Part shown: in pieces, positions 1 through 12,700 of the stretch
How positions within the stretch are numbered: position 1 is the first letter of the stretch
How the letters are laid out: each line of letters starts with the position of its first letter
Origin: Nemertoderma westbladi
Lineage: Eukaryota > Xenacoelomorpha > Nemertodermatida > Nemertodermatidae
Length of the DNA: 59,976 bases
Assembly (NCBI GenBank): GCA_032718475.1
Contig: JAUCBJ010004868.1
Span: 1 to 59,976, forward strand
Reading direction: 5' to 3'
Notes under the pieces: generated by a model
What the model was told of the DNA's origin: nothing
Seen by the model: the letters and a program-made list of their open reading frames with translations, nothing else
Database searches by the model: none
Program-made: the position numbers and the translations under genes

Positions 1-1043
1 CACATGTGCAATGTGGCCAGTGCTGAAAGGCTATGCAACCAATACAGAACCAAACTACTATGTGTGTATGTTGGATGGGCTAAATGTCTTACATCAATAA
101 GCTAAACTTGGAACCACCATTATACTATCAGCTGGCTATGATGCCACTACTGCTCAAATTTTGGCGCCCCTTGGAAGGTGGCGCCCGGGGCCATCCCCCC
201 CCCCCCCCCTTCTGCACGCCACTGCACGTTTCGGAAACAAGCTACAGTTCGTCGCAGCCCCCAATGAAAAAAAATAAACAAAAGGAAACATTAAAAAAAA
301 TATTATACTTTGAAAAAAATTTCCCGATTTTTTCCCGAATTCCCAAAGTTCCAGAATTTTACAAAAATATCAGAGTGTTTTATAGGCTAATGGATATCCT
401 CCGGGTAGTAACTAAATTTTGAAGAAAAAATAGAAGTCTTTTCCCAGAGAGGTCTGTTTTCGAGTAAGTCGGTACCCACTGACGGTACGGATTTACCACA
501 TTACCTTTCGCTAGGGAGGGGGCAAGCCCCCCCCCCCCAAGATACCTGGGGAGGGGCAGATGCCCCATTCCCCCCCCCCCCCCCCCCCCCCCTAGAACCG
601 CCACTGTCTACCGAGCATCACCATCCTGTCCCATAATAACTTCGCAGCGGCTTTGTGTCGATGGTCGAAAAGTGGCCATACAGTAGTGCTTTTTTTCTAA
701 CCTTCGTCCTGGAACCCCATGCAGCCGGGTACTATACAGCTATACACCGGCTTTCATTGCAGTAAAGAAAAGTGTAGGCGCCGTATAACCGCGGTATAAT
801 CAGTTTTCAGATCTAGCTCCTCTACTAATTTATTATGCCCTATATTAATTAAATAAAACACGGCAAAGATAGGTGGAATATTCTGATATTCAATTAAAGG
901 GATATTGCGTTAGAGAAACTGTGATAGGCAAAACAGAAGTAGGCCTAAGCAGCTAGGCTTGTACAGTCTGATAGTTGTAGCTAGAATAATTGCTGAATTG
1001 CATCGGATCGGATCGGACGGCATCTGACATATAATTCTACCTC
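1..1043. other. intergenic sequence, no gene seen
   Basis: I find no supportable gene here. The stretch holds poly-C runs at 195-209 and 570-592. Each is followed by a CGCCACTG terminus (about 213-220 and 599-606) that resembles the end of a hAT-type element, but no matching opposite terminus is visible in the window. The rest is ordinary AT-rich sequence. Confidence 0.6.
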
Positions 1044-1771
1044 GTAGGATACCCCAATTCCGGACAGAATTTCGAATTTCTCTCTATTGTAGCTCAACCA
1101 TAGTTTCATCCAATCAAAAGATGATTCTAACAGTACAGGACATTATCCTACATCAAAATAAAATCTTAACATTGAGTGCCCAGCGCCATCTAATGGGCGC
1201 AAATGGGCACTTTTTTTACAAGATTGGGTTGTCCGGTATTTGGGCAGGTGTCAAATTTCCGGACAGAGTATAAATTTGTCTCTTCCTATGTTTGTTTGCT
1301 GTACAAATCTATAGTTTACATTTATAGTATACATGTATCACCATGCTGCCATGTTGTCAGGGCAGCAGGGGGTGGGGTGGGGATCTGTTCAGTGGTCTAC
1401 CTGTCTGTTTGTCTGTCTTTCCACAACTTAAAAACACTAGTTCATGAAAGTCTGAATTCATACAATTCATAAATGTAAACAAATATAAACAAATTAAAAA
1501 TAAACAAGATACAGCCAAATTTACTGATTTATCAATGTTTATACATATAATTATGTATGTATTACTCTATTACTGTATTAGGCCTATGTAAGTAGGCCTA
1601 TTGTTATTGTAAGTATTTTTGTACATGTATCTATTTATTTATTATACATGTAGAGTAGGTAGGAAACATTAAACATACATCGTATATTTAAGTATATTTA
1701 TGTATATTATTATATATCAGTATATATTATAAATATATATTATTATTATTAATATAATTAGGCCTATTTAT

Positions 1772-4407
1772 CAGTCAGGGAGATCATCAATTTTGGGGTT
1801 ACCCCAAATTTCGAATTCTGGTAATAGACTGTCGAAAATTGGGGTTTTTTGTTCAAATTTGAGGTATTTTTAGGCTCATAATATCGAGTGTTGCTGCGAC
1901 TTAGGGAAACTATTGGAGCAACTTCTACTTTTAATATGTTAAAATATAATGTAAAATAAGAACTTTTATCGATGCAATAAAATATTTCACCGATGCAAAC
2001 ATGCTTTTATTGGGGGCGAAAATTGAAATTTGAGGTTAAACCTCAAATTTGAGACAAAACCTCAAATTTCGCCAGCCTTTACAACATCACCAGCCTGTCA
2101 GCAGTAGGGTGTAGCAGTAGGCTTTGCTGCTTAGTGCTTATAGAGCTTGGTGAGAATGGGTGACCAGTGTAACCTGTGACATGACATGTATGCAGGGTAG
2201 GCTTAACCTTACAGCACAGTAACTTACAGTCAATAACTTTAATGATTGTTAACTCCGTTAGTGATTGGTGAGAAAAATGCAGAAGACTAGAGACTCTATC
2301 CTTACAGCCTTACTGTTGGTAAGAAGAACAGTAGACCAAATCCTCACTGTTGCGAGATTCAAGCTCACACAGCTGCACAGTCACAGACTCAGGAAGACCT
2401 ACTATATCTTGTGGATGTTGAATCAATTCCAGAATTTGGAAGTTTACATATTCTGGCATTCATCTGTTCTGTTCATCATTCATATCACACATCTTCGGAA
2501 AAAAATATGTTTTCTGGTTGTTGATGTCCTCTTTAACACTTTGTATATCAAATGAAGCCATTCCTCTCCTGATAGCCTGAAGACTTATGTAATATTCGCC
2601 TGTCCTAGCTCTATCTGTCAATTGGAATACTGTACCATCAGTTTGGAGCCCAGACAAATGTTGCCGCAAAGGTTGACAGGTTGACGTGGTTTATACAATA
2701 TATGTGGACTTGATTCTTTTGTTAGTTATTCTATATGACTGGCAACTGGAGACTCTAAAGTTGGAACCACCACCTACTGCAGTATACAATAATACATCAA
2801 ATAAACTTCAATTTGATAATGTGCTTTAAACTTATATGTAAAGATCTAAACCTGATCCTCCATTACAACAATGTGCAACATAATATCCCAGCCAGACATC
2901 CAATGCAATCATGACCTGGCCATATATATAAAATTATGAAGCAAAGGCCAAGCCCCGCCCATCTGCCCATGCTGCCATGTCTGGGTCTGCTTTTTCCATA
3001 CATCACCTCTTCTTTATCAGGGTCATTAACATATGGAACATGCTGGACCTGGAACACAGTAGAAACATCATCATCTCATCACTAATCGCTAGTCTTTTAA
3101 ACAGTCTTTAGACTCTGCTTTCTTATCAAGACATCTGAAATGTTTTAGAAATCTAAGTGACTGTTTGTTTATAGGCCTACTATACATACATAAATCCTTA
3201 TAAATTGACCTTATGAGGAACCAGAATCATTTATAACTTGGGCAAAAAGTATAACCTTTTTCACCAACCTATTCTCGAGGCTTTATCTCATTTCTGGAGT
3301 AAACCTTGCAGGCACTAAAGTTGCATTGCAATAGTCGATAGTGTGTAGGGATGGATTTTGCTTTTTATTCCAAAATTTTAACATTACGAAATGATTGTAC
3401 ATATACATTTCGATCAAAAATTTTGATCAACACTTTCAATGAAATTTTAGAAATTCCACCAAAAATATTTTGGCACTTGTGTCAAATCAAATAGGTGACC
3501 CTCCTAATCTGCTAATCCTGAAATCACCAGCTAATGCTGAAATTTAGTGCAGGTGATATCAATATTCCTAACTCTTGTTTATTGTTTTTTGGTTACTTTC
3601 AACTCACCTCTGTAACCTGCTCCTTTGCTAACCCTGTAACCGGACACTAGTGAAAGTGACTTTAGTTTTGGTGATTTCAGGATTAGCAGAATAGGAGCTA
3701 GGAGGGTCTCCTACAGCCCTATTTGACACAAGTGCCAATGTTTTATTTTACTTTTTTTACCGGGAGAAAAAGTAAAATCAATGCAAAATTATGGCTCTAT
3801 GGTGCATTATTATGTGGCAATATTATTCAATATTATTGCAGGTTGCTGTGTTGCCGACTTTGCAAAAGCTGTGCCCAACAAAAAGTTACAATATTCAGAT
3901 ATTACGGGGACAACTTTTTCCCTACTAGTGGGGAAAAAAAGTAGGCCTACTACTTTTTCTCCCGATTTTAGGGCATATTCAAGCAAAAAAAGTAACAATA
4001 TAAAAATATAAGTTCTTTAAGCTCTGTACTTCGTTTTATATGTCTACCATCTGATCAGCCACCCCACTGCACCCCTACCAGTAGCCTTTTTATGTATAAG
4101 CCTTTTTAAACTAATACTGAATATGTTTTAATTTTAAATATTATATTTCACAACACTCAGACACTACCCTAGGCCTACATCAGTTTATTTTTTTACCTTT
4201 GCAATACAGTAACAAGCTAACAACTACTGAACTAGGGCAACTATGACTTCTGTCTGTATCTGACTATGCTGCTATGAAATTCAAATTTGGGGTATAACTC
4301 AAATTTAGAGAATTAACCTAACCTTGTATTAAAATTGAGGTAATTCCAAAATTGGGTCTATAATTTGAAATTTGAGGTATTCTCAAATTTGATGATCTCC
4401 CTGACTG
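1772..4407. mobile_element. nested DNA transposon with CAGTCAGGGAGATCATCAA termini
   Basis: Perfect 19-bp terminal inverted repeats, CAGTCAGGGAGATCATCAA, lie at 1772-1790 and in reverse complement at 4389-4407. Sub-terminal CAAATTTGAGG-type words recur in both orientations (1795-2080 and 4270-4390). A possible 6-bp target duplication, ATTTAT, flanks the ends. No transposase is encoded, so it is non-autonomous. It sits wholly inside the 1044-4883 element. Confidence 0.65.
3471..3737. mobile_element. short MITE-like foldback element
   Basis: The first ~65 bases, starting TGGCACTTGTGTCAAAT, recur in reverse complement at the other end (about 3672-3737). The shared inner words are GACCCTCCTA and CTGCTAATCCTGAAATCACCA without its final base. 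Total length is 267 bp and there is no coding capacity, as expected for a MITE. It lies inside the 1772-4407 element. Confidence 0.6.
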
Positions 4408-4883
4408 ATTTATATAATAATTTAATTATAATATATATATATATATACGGTATTATATTACATATATATATATATTACATACATTTATATATACATACAT
4501 TACATAAATACATACAATATACATACGTTTATATATAGGCCTACATATTATTACATTTACATATATACAGATATATACTATTACTGTATTATATTACGGT
4601 ACTATAGCAATAGCTGTATAGCCAAAGTCCGGCCTTATGTCAGTATGTAACTGACTACCGGTATCCTATTCTGAGGGCCCCTTACATATTTAGGCCTAGT
4701 CTATATCAGTATATACCACTCAATTCGGTAATAAAAGTAATCCAATGCAGTACAGACAGACAGGTTGCAGAAAAACCGCAAAATTCTTAATTTTCGTGGT
4801 ATAATTTGTATTGAATAAGTGGTTTGTCCGGAATTTGAGTAGGTTGTCCGGAATTTGCAATGTCCGGAATTGGGGTATCTTAC

Positions 4884-6032
4884 CCTACCCACTGCATAGT
4901 CTGATAGTATTGCATTATATTGTATTATACGAACTGTAGCCTATTTCTACTTGTAAGCCAGTCAAAATCTACATGAATCAAAGTTCTGTCAATCATTTCA
5001 TACTAACCACAGAACCAAGGCCGCTAGTGAGAACAAAAACCTACTTTTTGTTTTGAAAAACCGAAGGTTTTTGCCAGCCCTGCGTACAGTACAGATGATC
5101 TGATGATAGGGATAGGCCCTTTTGCCTAGTTTGCCCTTTCAGCCTTTACTGCTTTACGTCAACAATATCAGAATTTACGAAGAGAACAGAATAAATACTG
5201 AAATAACTGATTTCAATTTATTCTGTTATTGCTGTAGGCCTATTGTTATGTTACCGATAGCGAATTGGAATTGTAAGTATTTATTTGACAAACTAAGTAA
5301 AATATAGCCTAAATATAGGCCTACAGAGATACCGTACCGCATACCGGTTGCCGGTACCTATATCAGTATATCTGTACATAGCAGTATACTGGCAGACTGG
5401 TATAGATATAAACACAACGATTAAGAAAATGATATACGGTACCGCTACCGGTACTGTCAGACTGTTTGGTAATGCTGTAATCTGGTAATGCACAGTGCAA
5501 ATTACGTAGGCCCTACATACAGACATAAATTAAATTAGATACAATTATTTTCTTTCGGTTTTTAGTTTAAATTAAACAATTAATTCAGTCAGGCTAAAAA
5601 CGTGTTTCGGTTAGGCAAGCAATTAAGTGTGTAAAAGTTAAAAAAGGAGGTGATTAATTCAGAAATAGGCCTATACGACCCAGATACCGAAAAATTAAAA
5701 TGGTTAAGGTGACGCACCATATTTGTGAATGTAATAATAATTAAAAATTATAATATAGGCCTATTTTATACAGTATAGCTATAGGCTAGAGAAGTAATGG
5801 CACGGCAGAGTGGAGTAAATACATGAAATACTGAAATAGTTATGTATCATCATACAACTGTACATAGCCTATCTGCCTATTACTATCATACCCGGGATAC
5901 AGCAGTACAGGCAGACAGTGCAGCAGTGGACAGGATAGGCCTAACACATACAGACATACAGTACCTAGGGCCAAAGGCAGTAAGGGTTGTAAAATAATCT
6001 AATCTGTTTAGTTTAGTTTAATTACGCCAGTA
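4884..6032. other. AT-rich spacer rich in TAGGCCTA
   Basis: No gene is supportable. The stretch has many TAGGCCTA octamers (for example near 5236, 5317, 5666, 5756 and 5936) and a cluster of GGTACC/ACCGGT words at 5330-5455. A similar GGTACCGGTA-rich stretch occurs at 9308-9400. Confidence 0.5.
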
Positions 6033-6420
6033 CATAGCCTACTACGTACTATATTACAGGCCGTGCCAACGTGCAGATACAATTCTGACTTGGCGGCCGA
6101 GTTGGACTTGGAACCAGACTCCGCAATCAGCCAGTAGGCCTACAGCCAGACAGCAATACCTGAATTCAGCAATGGAACCTACACTACCTACAGACCTAGG
6201 TGTGTTCCGTGTCTTACTTGTATGTACTGTACTGGTACTCCCTTTTGAGAAGTTTTAGATAAGTTTTAGGCTACTTGTGCCTTTGCGCCGAAAATCTTCG
6301 ACGCAGCATTACGACCGGCGTCGTATGCGGAAGCCATCGCAAAGATGTGCTGTGTGTGTAAAACTATAGGCCTAAGTCCAAGTCTACCGGTATTAGGCCT
6401 ACTTGGTGCTTGGATATCGA

Positions 6421-7489
6421 TATGCCGAGTCGGAAGTGCTGCGTGCCAGAGCTGCAGAGTCTGAGAGTGTCGGTCAAACTATAAAAACGCCACACCATGC
6501 AGCGTTTTCCGTATTCCAGGGGAGGAGCCCTATCAGCCTATAGATCGTCATGGATTTCCGTATTATCAAAAGTGCGTGCTAATTTGCATGTGACTAAACA
6601 AACCGTTGTTTGTGAACTCCACTGGCCTGAAAACTATGAAAAGCGCCGTGCTTATCGCTCAATTAAAATTATTCCAGCAGATCCACCGTCTGTGTGGCCA
6701 AACATCGCTCCAAGTTGTACGCCCACGCCCACCCACGCTAACAACCGTCCCCGCAACCGTAAACTCGTTGCATCTATGCGATCATTACAGCCGGACGAGT
6801 TACCCCAGTTTCTGCAGGGGGATATTGTGACTTATGGATTAATTCGCTCAACAGCTGCTGATAAACTTAACTGTTTCCAAAATCTTATCGTCTATGAGTG
6901 CAATGATGCTGATGGATGTAATGGGAACAATATGACGACTATATTGCAATCGTCTGAACTTATCGGTTCGTCGCCAAAATTTATGATGAAGATAAAGACA
7001 TCGCTGCAGTTCGAATGCTACAGTTATGGAGTCAGAATATCAGTTCCATTATGTGTTACTAATCGTATTATTCTTGCTTCGCGGTGGTCAATTATTGAAA
7101 ATATTATTAGGTACCTTTCTAACTGTGAAGCTTCTCACAAAGTCGAGATTCTACACGAACATTTGACGTGCATGGCTCCAGTTTCTGTGGGAGATAAGCG
7201 CTGGGATCCTGAAACATTGGTTCGAGCTTTCGAGTATTATGCCACTAGCCGTTGCTTATACCGTAAACTTAGAGAAGATTTTAAACTGCCAGGTGTGCGA
7301 ACTTTACAACGAATCACATCTTCCGTCTCACATGCTGATGACTCTATGTTTTTATTTAGCGTTTTTAACAAACTTCCAATCGAGCAACGTCGTTGTATAA
7401 TTCTTCTCGATGAAATTTATGTTAAAGCTGCATTGAGATATGTAGGTGGAGAACTATTTGGAGAGGCTGCTAATTCCCCAGGACAATGA
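6421..7489 (+). pseudogene. P-element/THAP9-like transposase, N-terminal half, frameshifted
   Basis: P-family transposases bind DNA through an N-terminal THAP zinc finger and cut it with an RNase H-like domain. A THAP start is visible at 6421 (MPSRKCC in a first frame). The open frame from 6497 carries the rest of the finger: an FP pair, a tryptophan, then VCELHWP with the last Cys and His. A frameshift or small intron lies between 6421 and 6497. The later part has a helix-turn-helix-like LPGVRTLQRI segment (about residues 267-276 of the 6497 frame) and the first catalytic aspartate in LLDEIYVK (near residue 303). The frame stops at 7489, just beyond that motif, so the GTP-binding insert and the remaining catalytic residues are absent. 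A normal protein would be two to three times longer. The break coincides with the start of the 38-bp tandem repeat. Confidence 0.75.
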
Positions 7490-7492
7490 TAT

Positions 7493-7698
7493 GCTAATGA
7501 TATGTTTTTCAATTAAAGCAATCAAGTTGTGCTAATGATATGTTTTTCAATTAAAGCAATCAAGTTGTGCTAATGATATGTTTTTCAATTAAAGCAATCA
7601 AGTTGTGCTAATGATATGTTTTTCAATTAAAGCAATCAAGTTGTGCTAATGATATATTTTTCAATTAAAGCAATCAAGTTGTGCTAATGATATGTTTT
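7493..7698. repeat. 38-bp tandem repeat, about 5.4 copies
   Basis: Units start at 7493, 7531, 7569, 7607, 7645 and 7683 (partial). Each begins GCTAATGATATG and contains CAATTAAAGCAATCAAG. The units are nearly identical; one carries a G-to-A change (GATATA). The array sits exactly where the transposase reading frame ends. Confidence 0.9.
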
Positions 7699-8356
7699 AT
7701 TTATTGCCATACAGTAAAGTTAATTACGTTAAGTGTGAAGTTATCAGGCTATTAGTCCAGTCAATCTAGCAAAAAACCCATAAAGTATTTCGCAATCAAT
7801 CCGAACCACACATTTTCGATTCTATATTACCTTATTAATGACCAAAAAAAAGTCAATAAAATTTTATTTTGCGGATCATATGTTTATTCAGGGAAATTCT
7901 GCGTAAATTTGCACATAAGACAAGCCAAACAAAAGCAACAGTAGGGAAAAGTAAGTAGCAAATGGTGATGTTCCAGAATAATTTAATTAATTTCACAATA
8001 AGCTGTGATTCAATGGGAAATTAGTAATATTTACACTGGCGTGTTACACATTAATTGCTATATCTCGGAAACTAGAAGTCGCATCGAATTTTTAAATATA
8101 TCAAAAATTTCACGATATATTAAGGTAACTGTTGTAAAAAAATTATACAATTCCACTGCAAGACCAATAAGACCAATTTCAATTAATTATAATGCAGCAG
8201 ATTAACAGACAAACTGTAATCAATGACATAAAGTTTAATTAAAGTTTCATAACGTATGCAATGCATGCATCCTACGGAAAACGTATTTAGTGCATAGTTA
8301 TCAGGTTTTGTGATGATGACACCACCACTAATAGTTATAGGTAGGTTATTACAGGT
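7699..8356. other. non-coding remainder of the P-element
   Basis: AT-rich sequence between the 38-bp array and the right terminal repeat. No transposase-like translation is recognisable in any frame. Confidence 0.4.
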
Positions 8357-8686
8357 CGGCCGCCAAGTCAGAATCGTACCTGCACGTTGGCACGGCCTGT
8401 AATATAGTAGGCTATGCGCCAGTATCAATAAAAATATATCTCAAAAGTCAAACATACAAACACAGATGACAGAAATAAAGATAATCCATGATTGGGACAA
8501 AATTACAGTAAAATTAAATTTCAATATGAAGGTAATGTACGTACGTACTGTAAGTAATGTAAAATATACACGTGTTCTGTCTGCATTGCACCAAGATAAA
8601 TACTTAGGCCTATACATATTCAGATATTATAAATATTTTATTTTCGCAATGACTGGCAAGTTACGCAGTTGCGTTTTAGGGCGGGA

Positions 8687-8780
8687 ATAAAATATAAATA
8701 AAAAATAGATTAATTAATTAAAGACAAAATTTGATAAAATATAAATAAAAAATAGATTAATTAATTAAAGATAAAATTCG
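8687..8780. repeat. 47-bp direct repeat, two copies
   Basis: 8687-8733 and 8734-8780 are tandem copies starting ATAAAATATAAATAAAAAAT and containing TAGATTAATTAATTAAAGA, with only a couple of substitutions near the end. Confidence 0.85.
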
Positions 8781-9137
8781 ATAAAAAAAAATAAATATTA
8801 AGTCATACCGTAAGTAACAAGAAATATAGGGTCCAAGAAATAGATAGGAGAAAAAAGTTACAAATTACAGTACATAGTTTAAAAATAATGCATAATACAG
8901 TTTGTAGTGTCCGCATAAGGGACCTATTATGAAAACATTATGATAAAATGCATCAGTTAATTAAGATTGCAGGTTACATATGACTTATATGTAATCATGA
9001 AATTTACAGTATATTTCTAAATTCATTGCAGTATTCGATGATTCTGCCAAGTTACGCAATTGCACTTTAAAGCCGGGAAAACAAAAATTTTAAATAAACT
9101 TATGTAATAATGCTTTAATCTATACCTATAAAAATGA

Positions 9138-9140
<3 letters not shown>

Positions 9141-9197
<57 letters not shown>
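9141..9197. repeat. (TC)n microsatellite
   Basis: An uninterrupted TC dinucleotide run of 28 units. On the other strand it reads as Arg-Glu repeats, which are an artefact of the repeat. Confidence 0.97.
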
Positions 9198-9201
<4 letters not shown>

Positions 9202-9784
9202 TCGAACTCCACCAAAACGGGCGGAGGGATTGCGCTGGGACTTGGCATGTGTGTATAACTTTAACCAGCGGTCGTTATAGGCCACTTTTCGAAAAGTATA
9301 ATTCACGTTCGGTACCGGTACTGGGTACCGGTACATCAGTAGGCCTGTACAGGTACCAGTACGCCAGTAGGCATATGCCGGTAGCGGGAAATACCGGGTA
9401 ACATGCCTCGGGTATTGCCTGCTAGTTATATATATAAAAATCATAGATGTATAAAGATCATAGGTATGGAAATAAAATATGAATAAAATTCGAGAAAAAT
9501 TAAGATATACTATAGGTATGTGTCAAGGGTTAAAAGTTTGATGGAAATAAAATGAAATAGTTACTGAATTAAAAGAAGTATCTATCGACTGAAAATAAAA
9601 GGCTGTTATCTTGACGTGCGGGTGAGTCCCAAATACGTCTATCATCTGGAGATCGACATCTGCTGTGAGATGGTGTGGCATTACCATGCAAAATTTCCTG
9701 ATTTCGTGGATATGCTAACTGTTGGACGATATTATTCTCTCCATCCATATCATAAACATTACCAAATCCTGTATAACTCCATCT

Positions 9785-12700
9785 ACCAACACCAACATCC
9801 CCCCGTTCATCCCCCCTACCCCCTGACATCCCCTGTCCATCCACTCCCTCTATCTCTGATATCCCCTGTCCATCCATTCCATACACATCTGACATCCGCG
9901 TCCACCCACTCCATATAAATCTGACATCCCCGCTCCACCCACTCCATCTACTTCTGACTTCCCATGTCCACCAACTCCATCTACCTCCAACATCCCCTGT
10001 CCATCCACTCCATATAAATCTGACATCCCTGCTCCACCCACTCCATACTTCTGACTTCCCGTGTCCACCAACTCCATCTACCACCAACATCCCCTGTCCA
10101 CCAACTCCATCTACCTCCAACATCCCCTGTCCATCCACTCCTACCTCCAACATCCCCTGTCCATCCACTCCATATAAATCTGACATCCCCGCACCACCCA
10201 CTCCATCTACTTCTGACTTCCCATGTCCACCAACTCCATCTACCCCCAACATCCCATGTCCATCCACTCCATATAAATCTGACATCCCCGCTCCACCCAC
10301 TCCATCTACTTCTGACTTCCCATGTCCACCAACTCCATATAAATCTGACATCCCCGCTCCACCCACTCCATCTACTTCTGACTTCCCATGTCCACCAACT
10401 CCATCTACCTCCAACATTCCCTGTCCATCCACTCCATATAAATCTGACATCCCCGCTCCACCCACTCCATACTTCTGACTTCCCGTGTCCACCAACTCCA
10501 TCTACCACCAACATCCCCTGTCCACCCACTCCATCTACCTCCAACATCCCCTGTCCATCCACTCCATATAAATCTGACATCCCCTGTCCACCAACTCCAT
10601 CTACCTCCAACATCCCCTGTCCATCCACTCCATATAAATCTGACATCCCCGCTCTATCCACTCCATTTAAATCTGAGATTCCCGCTCCACCCACTCCAAA
10701 ATAATCTGACATCCCCGCTCCACCCAATCCATACTTCTGACTTCCCGTGTCCACCAACTCCATTTACCTACAACAACCCCTGTCCATCCACTCCATATAA
10801 ATCTGACATCCCCGCTCCATCCACTCAATATAAATCTGACAATCTGACATCCCCGCTCCACCCACTCCATCTAGTTTTGACATCCCCTGTCCATCCACTC
10901 CATCTACCTCTGACATCCCCTGTCCACACACTCCATCTACCTCCAACATCACCTGTCCATCCACTCCATATAAATCTGACATCCCCGCTCCACCCACTCC
11001 ATACTTCTGAATTCCCATGTCCACCAACTCCATCTACCTCCAACATCCCCTGTCCATCCACTCCATATAAATATGACATCCCCTGTCCACCAACTCCATC
11101 TACCTCCAACATCCCCTGTCCATCCACTCCATATAAATCTGACATCCCCGCTCCATCCACTCCATATAAATCTGACATCCCCGCTCCACCCACTCCATAC
11201 TTCTAGACTTCCCGCGTCCACCAACTCCATCTACCACCAACATCCCCTGTCCACCAACTCCATCTACCTCCAACATCCCCTGTCCATCCACTCCTACCTC
11301 CAACATCCCCTGTCCATCCACTCCATATAAATCTGACATCCCCGCTCCACCCACTCCATCTACTTCTGACTTCCCATGTCCACCAACTCCATCTACCTCC
11401 AACATCCCATGTCCATCCACTCCATATAAATCTGACATCCCCGCTCCACCCACTCCATCTACTTCTGACTTCCCATGTCCACCAACTCCATATAAATCTG
11501 ACATCCCCGCTCCACCCACTCCATCTACTTCTGACTTCCCATGTCCACCAACTCCATCTACCTCCAACATCCCATGTCCATCCACTCCATATAAATCTGA
11601 CATCCCCGCTCCACCCACTCCATACTTCTGACTTCCCGTGTCCACCAACTCCATCTACCACCAACATCCCCTGTCCACCAACTCCATCTACCTCCAACAT
11701 CCCCTGTCCATCCACTCCTACCTCCAACACCCCCTGTCCATCCACTCCATATAAATCTGACATCCCCGCTCCACCCATTCCATACTTCTGACATCCCTTG
11801 TCCACCAACTCCATCTACCACCAACATCCCCTGTCCACCCACTCCATCTACCTCCAACATCCCCTGTCCATCCACTCCATATAAATCTGACATCCCCTGT
11901 CCACCAACTCCATCTACCTCCAACATCCCCTGTCCATCCACTCCATATAAATCTGACATCCCCGCTCTATCCACTCCATTTAAATCTGAGATTCCCGCTC
12001 CACCCACTCCAAAATAATCTGACATCCCCGCTCCATCCAATCCATATTTCTGACTTCCCGTGTCCACCAACTCCATCTACCTACAACATCCCCTGTCCAT
12101 CCACTCCATATAAATCTGACATCCCCTGTCCACCAACTCCATCTACCTCCAACATCCCCTGTCCATCCACTCCATATAAATCTGACATCCCCGCTCCACC
12201 CACTCCATACTTCTGACTTCCCATGTCCACCAACTCCATCTACCTCCAACATTCCCTGTCCATCCACTCCATATAAATCTGACATCCCCGCTCCACCCAC
12301 TCCATACTTCTGACTTCCCGTGTCCACCAACTCCATCTACCACCAACATCCCCTGTCCACCCACTCCATCTACCTCCAACATCCCCTGTCCATCCACTCC
12401 ATATAAATCTGACATCCCCTGTCCACCAACTCCATCTACCTCCAACATCCCCTGTCCATCCACTCCATATAAATCTGACATCCCCGCTCTATCCACTCCA
12501 TTTAAATCTGAGATTCCCGCTCCACCCACTCCAAAATAATCTGACATCCCCGCTCCACCCAATCCATACTTCTGACTTCCCGTGTCCACCAACTCCATTT
12601 ACCTACAACAACCCCTGTCCATCCACTCCATATAAATCTGACATCCCCGCTCCATCCACTCAATATAAATCTGACAATCTGACATCCCCGCTCCACCCAC

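Larger units (their letters stand above)
1044..4883. mobile_element. DNA transposon with GATACCCCAATTCCGGACA termini
   Basis: The left end (1044-1066) and the reverse complement of the right end (4861-4883) share GATACCCCAATTCCGGACA, with GTAG or GTAA in front. Extra TTCCGGACA-like copies lie just inside both ends (near 1228 and 1258 on the left; near 4826 and 4845 on the right), as sub-terminal repeats do. No transposase ORF is visible and I see no convincing target-site duplication, so the superfamily is unassigned. Most of the interior is a second element at 1772-4407. Confidence 0.6.
6033..8416. mobile_element. degenerate P-element-type DNA transposon
   Basis: The ends are long inverted repeats. 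6033-6099 matches the reverse complement of 8357-8416, sharing CATAGCCTAC, TATATTACAGGCCGTGCC, AACGTGCAG and TTCTGACTTGGCGGCCG. The left copy carries about 7 extra bases (a repeated ACTACGT-like stretch). Between the ends lie a THAP-plus-transposase fragment and a 38-bp tandem repeat. Terminal repeats, THAP zinc finger and an RNase H-like aspartate motif together identify the P superfamily. The downstream half of the transposase is missing, so this copy cannot mobilise itself. Confidence 0.75.
8417..9784. other. AT-rich intergenic sequence
   Basis: No gene is supportable. A related short word is found twice: AGTTACGCA followed by RTTGC and a purine-rich GCSGGAA end, near 8659 and 9050. A 47-bp direct repeat and a TC microsatellite are listed separately. 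Confidence 0.5.
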
